From positions 1-64,000 of the forward strand of contig DATIEP010000064.1 of the NCBI GenBank assembly GCA_035455745.1: a stretch of DNA of 64,000 nucleotides. The letters run 5' to 3'. Source of the stretch: JADGGM01 sp027307005 (GTDB taxonomy: Bacteria > Gemmatimonadota > Gemmatimonadetes > Gemmatimonadales > Gemmatimonadaceae). Shown here piece after piece: positions 63,168-64,000 of this stretch; position 1 is the stretch's first letter; every line of letters starts with the position of its first letter. The translations under genes and the position numbers were made by a program. Under the pieces are notes generated by a model. It did no database searches and was not told the origin of the DNA. It saw nothing but the letters and a program-made list of their open reading frames with translations.

Positions 63168-64000
63168 ATGGCTGAAGCGACTCTCGACTTGCGCGGCATG
63201 CCGCGCGCGGCGGCGTACGCCCAAGTCGATGCGCATCTCGATGCGGTGCTCGAGGGCATTACGGATCGCGTGGCCATCATGTCGACGATGTCGGCCGTGC
63301 TGCACCACGCGTTCGGCTTCCTGTGGACGGGATTCTATCAAGTCGCCGTGCCGGGACGCCAGCTCGTCGTCGGCCCGTACCAGGGAACGCTCGGCTGCCT
63401 AACGATAGAGTTCGGGCGCGGCGTGTGCGGGCGCGCGGCCGAGACGGGCGAGACGATCGTCGTGCCTAACGTGCAAGAATTCCCCGACCACATCGTGTGC
63501 GATGCGCGCGCGCAGTCCGAGATCGTGGTGCCGGTGTTCGGTCCGGGCATCGAATTGATCGCCGTGCTCGACATCGACTCGGAGACGAACGACACATTCG
63601 GCGACGAGGACGCGGCGGGGCTCGAGATGCTGGTGCAGCGATTCGCCAGACTGAAGACGGGCTACTCGGATCGCATCAACCACGCGCTCGCGTTCGCGGC
63701 CAAGCACCACGATCAACAGGTGCGGCGCGGGACGCGTCTGCCGTACGTCACGGCCGCGCCTAACGTCGCCGTGATCCTGTCGCGCTATGGCCGCGATGAT
63801 GACACCGTCGTGGCCGGCGTGCTCCGCGACGTCGTGCAGGACTACGTGCGCGACGGGGCCACCGAGGACGTGTTGAACGCACGCGTCGGCGAGAAATTCG
63901 GGCCGGCCGTGCTCGCCGCGCTCTCGAGTGTCGTCGAACGGCGAACAGACGATGACGACGTCGAGCTGTCGTCCGACGAGCGCAAGGCCGATTTGCTCGG
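63168..64000 (+). CDS. fRMsr-like GAF domain fused to a degenerate RelA-type HD domain (cut by window edge)
   Basis: At least 277 residues, open at the edge. The N-terminal GAF part (about 15-165) matches free methionine-R-sulfoxide reductase: TGFYQVA, GCLTIEFGRGVCGRAAETGE, IVCDARAQSEIVVPVF and AVLDIDSE, with the three family cysteines (77, 87, 111). It is followed by a (p)ppGpp-hydrolase-like HD helix set: the first His is kept (AAKHHDQQVRRG), but THP is TAAP and LHDVVED is LRDVVQD, so metal binding is probably lost. Contains three octamer copies. Start ATG 63168. Confidence 0.8.
   Translation, partial: MAEATLDLRGMPRAAAYAQVDAHLDAVLEGITDRVAIMSTMSAVLHHAFGFLWTGFYQVAVPGRQLVVGPYQGTLGCLTIEFGRGVCGRAAETGETIVVPNVQEFPDHIVCDARAQSEIVVPVFGPGIELIAVLDIDSETNDTFGDEDAAGLEMLVQRFARLKTGYSDRINHALAFAAKHHDQQVRRGTRLPYVTAAPNVAVILSRYGRDDDTVVAGVLRDVVQDYVRDGATEDVLNARVGEKFGPAVLAALSSVVERRTDDDDVELSSDERKADLL

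Overview
The window is about 65% G+C, free of mobile elements, and holds the replication-origin region of a bacterial chromosome. The order mnmE-yidC-yidD-rnpA-rpmH | dnaA-dnaN, rnpB, and a parA-parB operon with two parS sites mark it as origin-proximal. Gene content (many secreted lipoproteins, a PQQ dehydrogenase, a metzincin-type zinc protease, DUF2268 and DUF4142 proteins, a bactofilin next to an M23 domain, an outer-membrane porin) fits a Gram-negative soil-type bacterium. Gemmatimonadota is my best guess, by inference only.

Layout. 1-9.2 kb: a cut gene, a 45-bp tandem repeat, a PQQ-dehydrogenase/secreted protein/porin operon (minus), a small protein-TetR-YdcF operon (minus), upp, a DUF2225 gene and a DUF2268 metalloprotease. 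9.2-16.1 kb: origin cluster, with a likely unwinding region (DnaA box, C-rich spacer, DnaA-trio-like repeats) between dnaA and dnaN. 16.1-22.7 kb: lipoprotein, rnpB, AraC-type regulator, pyrE, histidine kinase, Ser/Thr kinase, cold-shock gene. 22.8-28.2 kb: polA, two type IV pilin-like genes, two small genes. 28.2-34.7 kb: a coupled minus-strand operon for a nucleoside-type ABC importer (BMP lipoprotein, ATPase, two permeases) that also holds a NIF3-family gene and an MFS gene. 34.8-40.9 kb: parA-parB-M23-bactofilin, parS sites, a SIMPL gene, mnmG. 41-49.9 kb: membrane proteins, a membrane-anchored MutS-like ATPase, YheT hydrolase, ArsC-like protein, ABC-F ATPase, murB, and a divergent HisIE-like/HisA-like pair. 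50-54.6 kb: a redox set (Cys-rich regulator, DUF4142 protein, Rieske-FAD oxidoreductase, two cupredoxin lipoproteins). 54.7-64 kb: metzincin lipoprotein, a Wzz/BY-kinase-like protein without its P-loop lysine, and a coupled operon with a lasso-leader-like precursor, an HPr-kinase-like ATPase, a PqqD/RRE protein and a beta-propeller lipoprotein. The window ends inside a fRMsr-like GAF protein fused to a degenerate HD domain.

Most interesting: (1) the precursor + HPrK-like + PqqD-like triad at 60.4-61.7 kb, which looks like a reduced or split lasso-type RiPP system; (2) the HisA-like/HisIE-like pair that has lost key catalytic residues; (3) a dispersed octamer GCCTAACG/CGTTAGGC that is far commoner than base composition predicts and lies in genes and spacers on both strands. 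Functions were assigned by reading motifs, with no database search.
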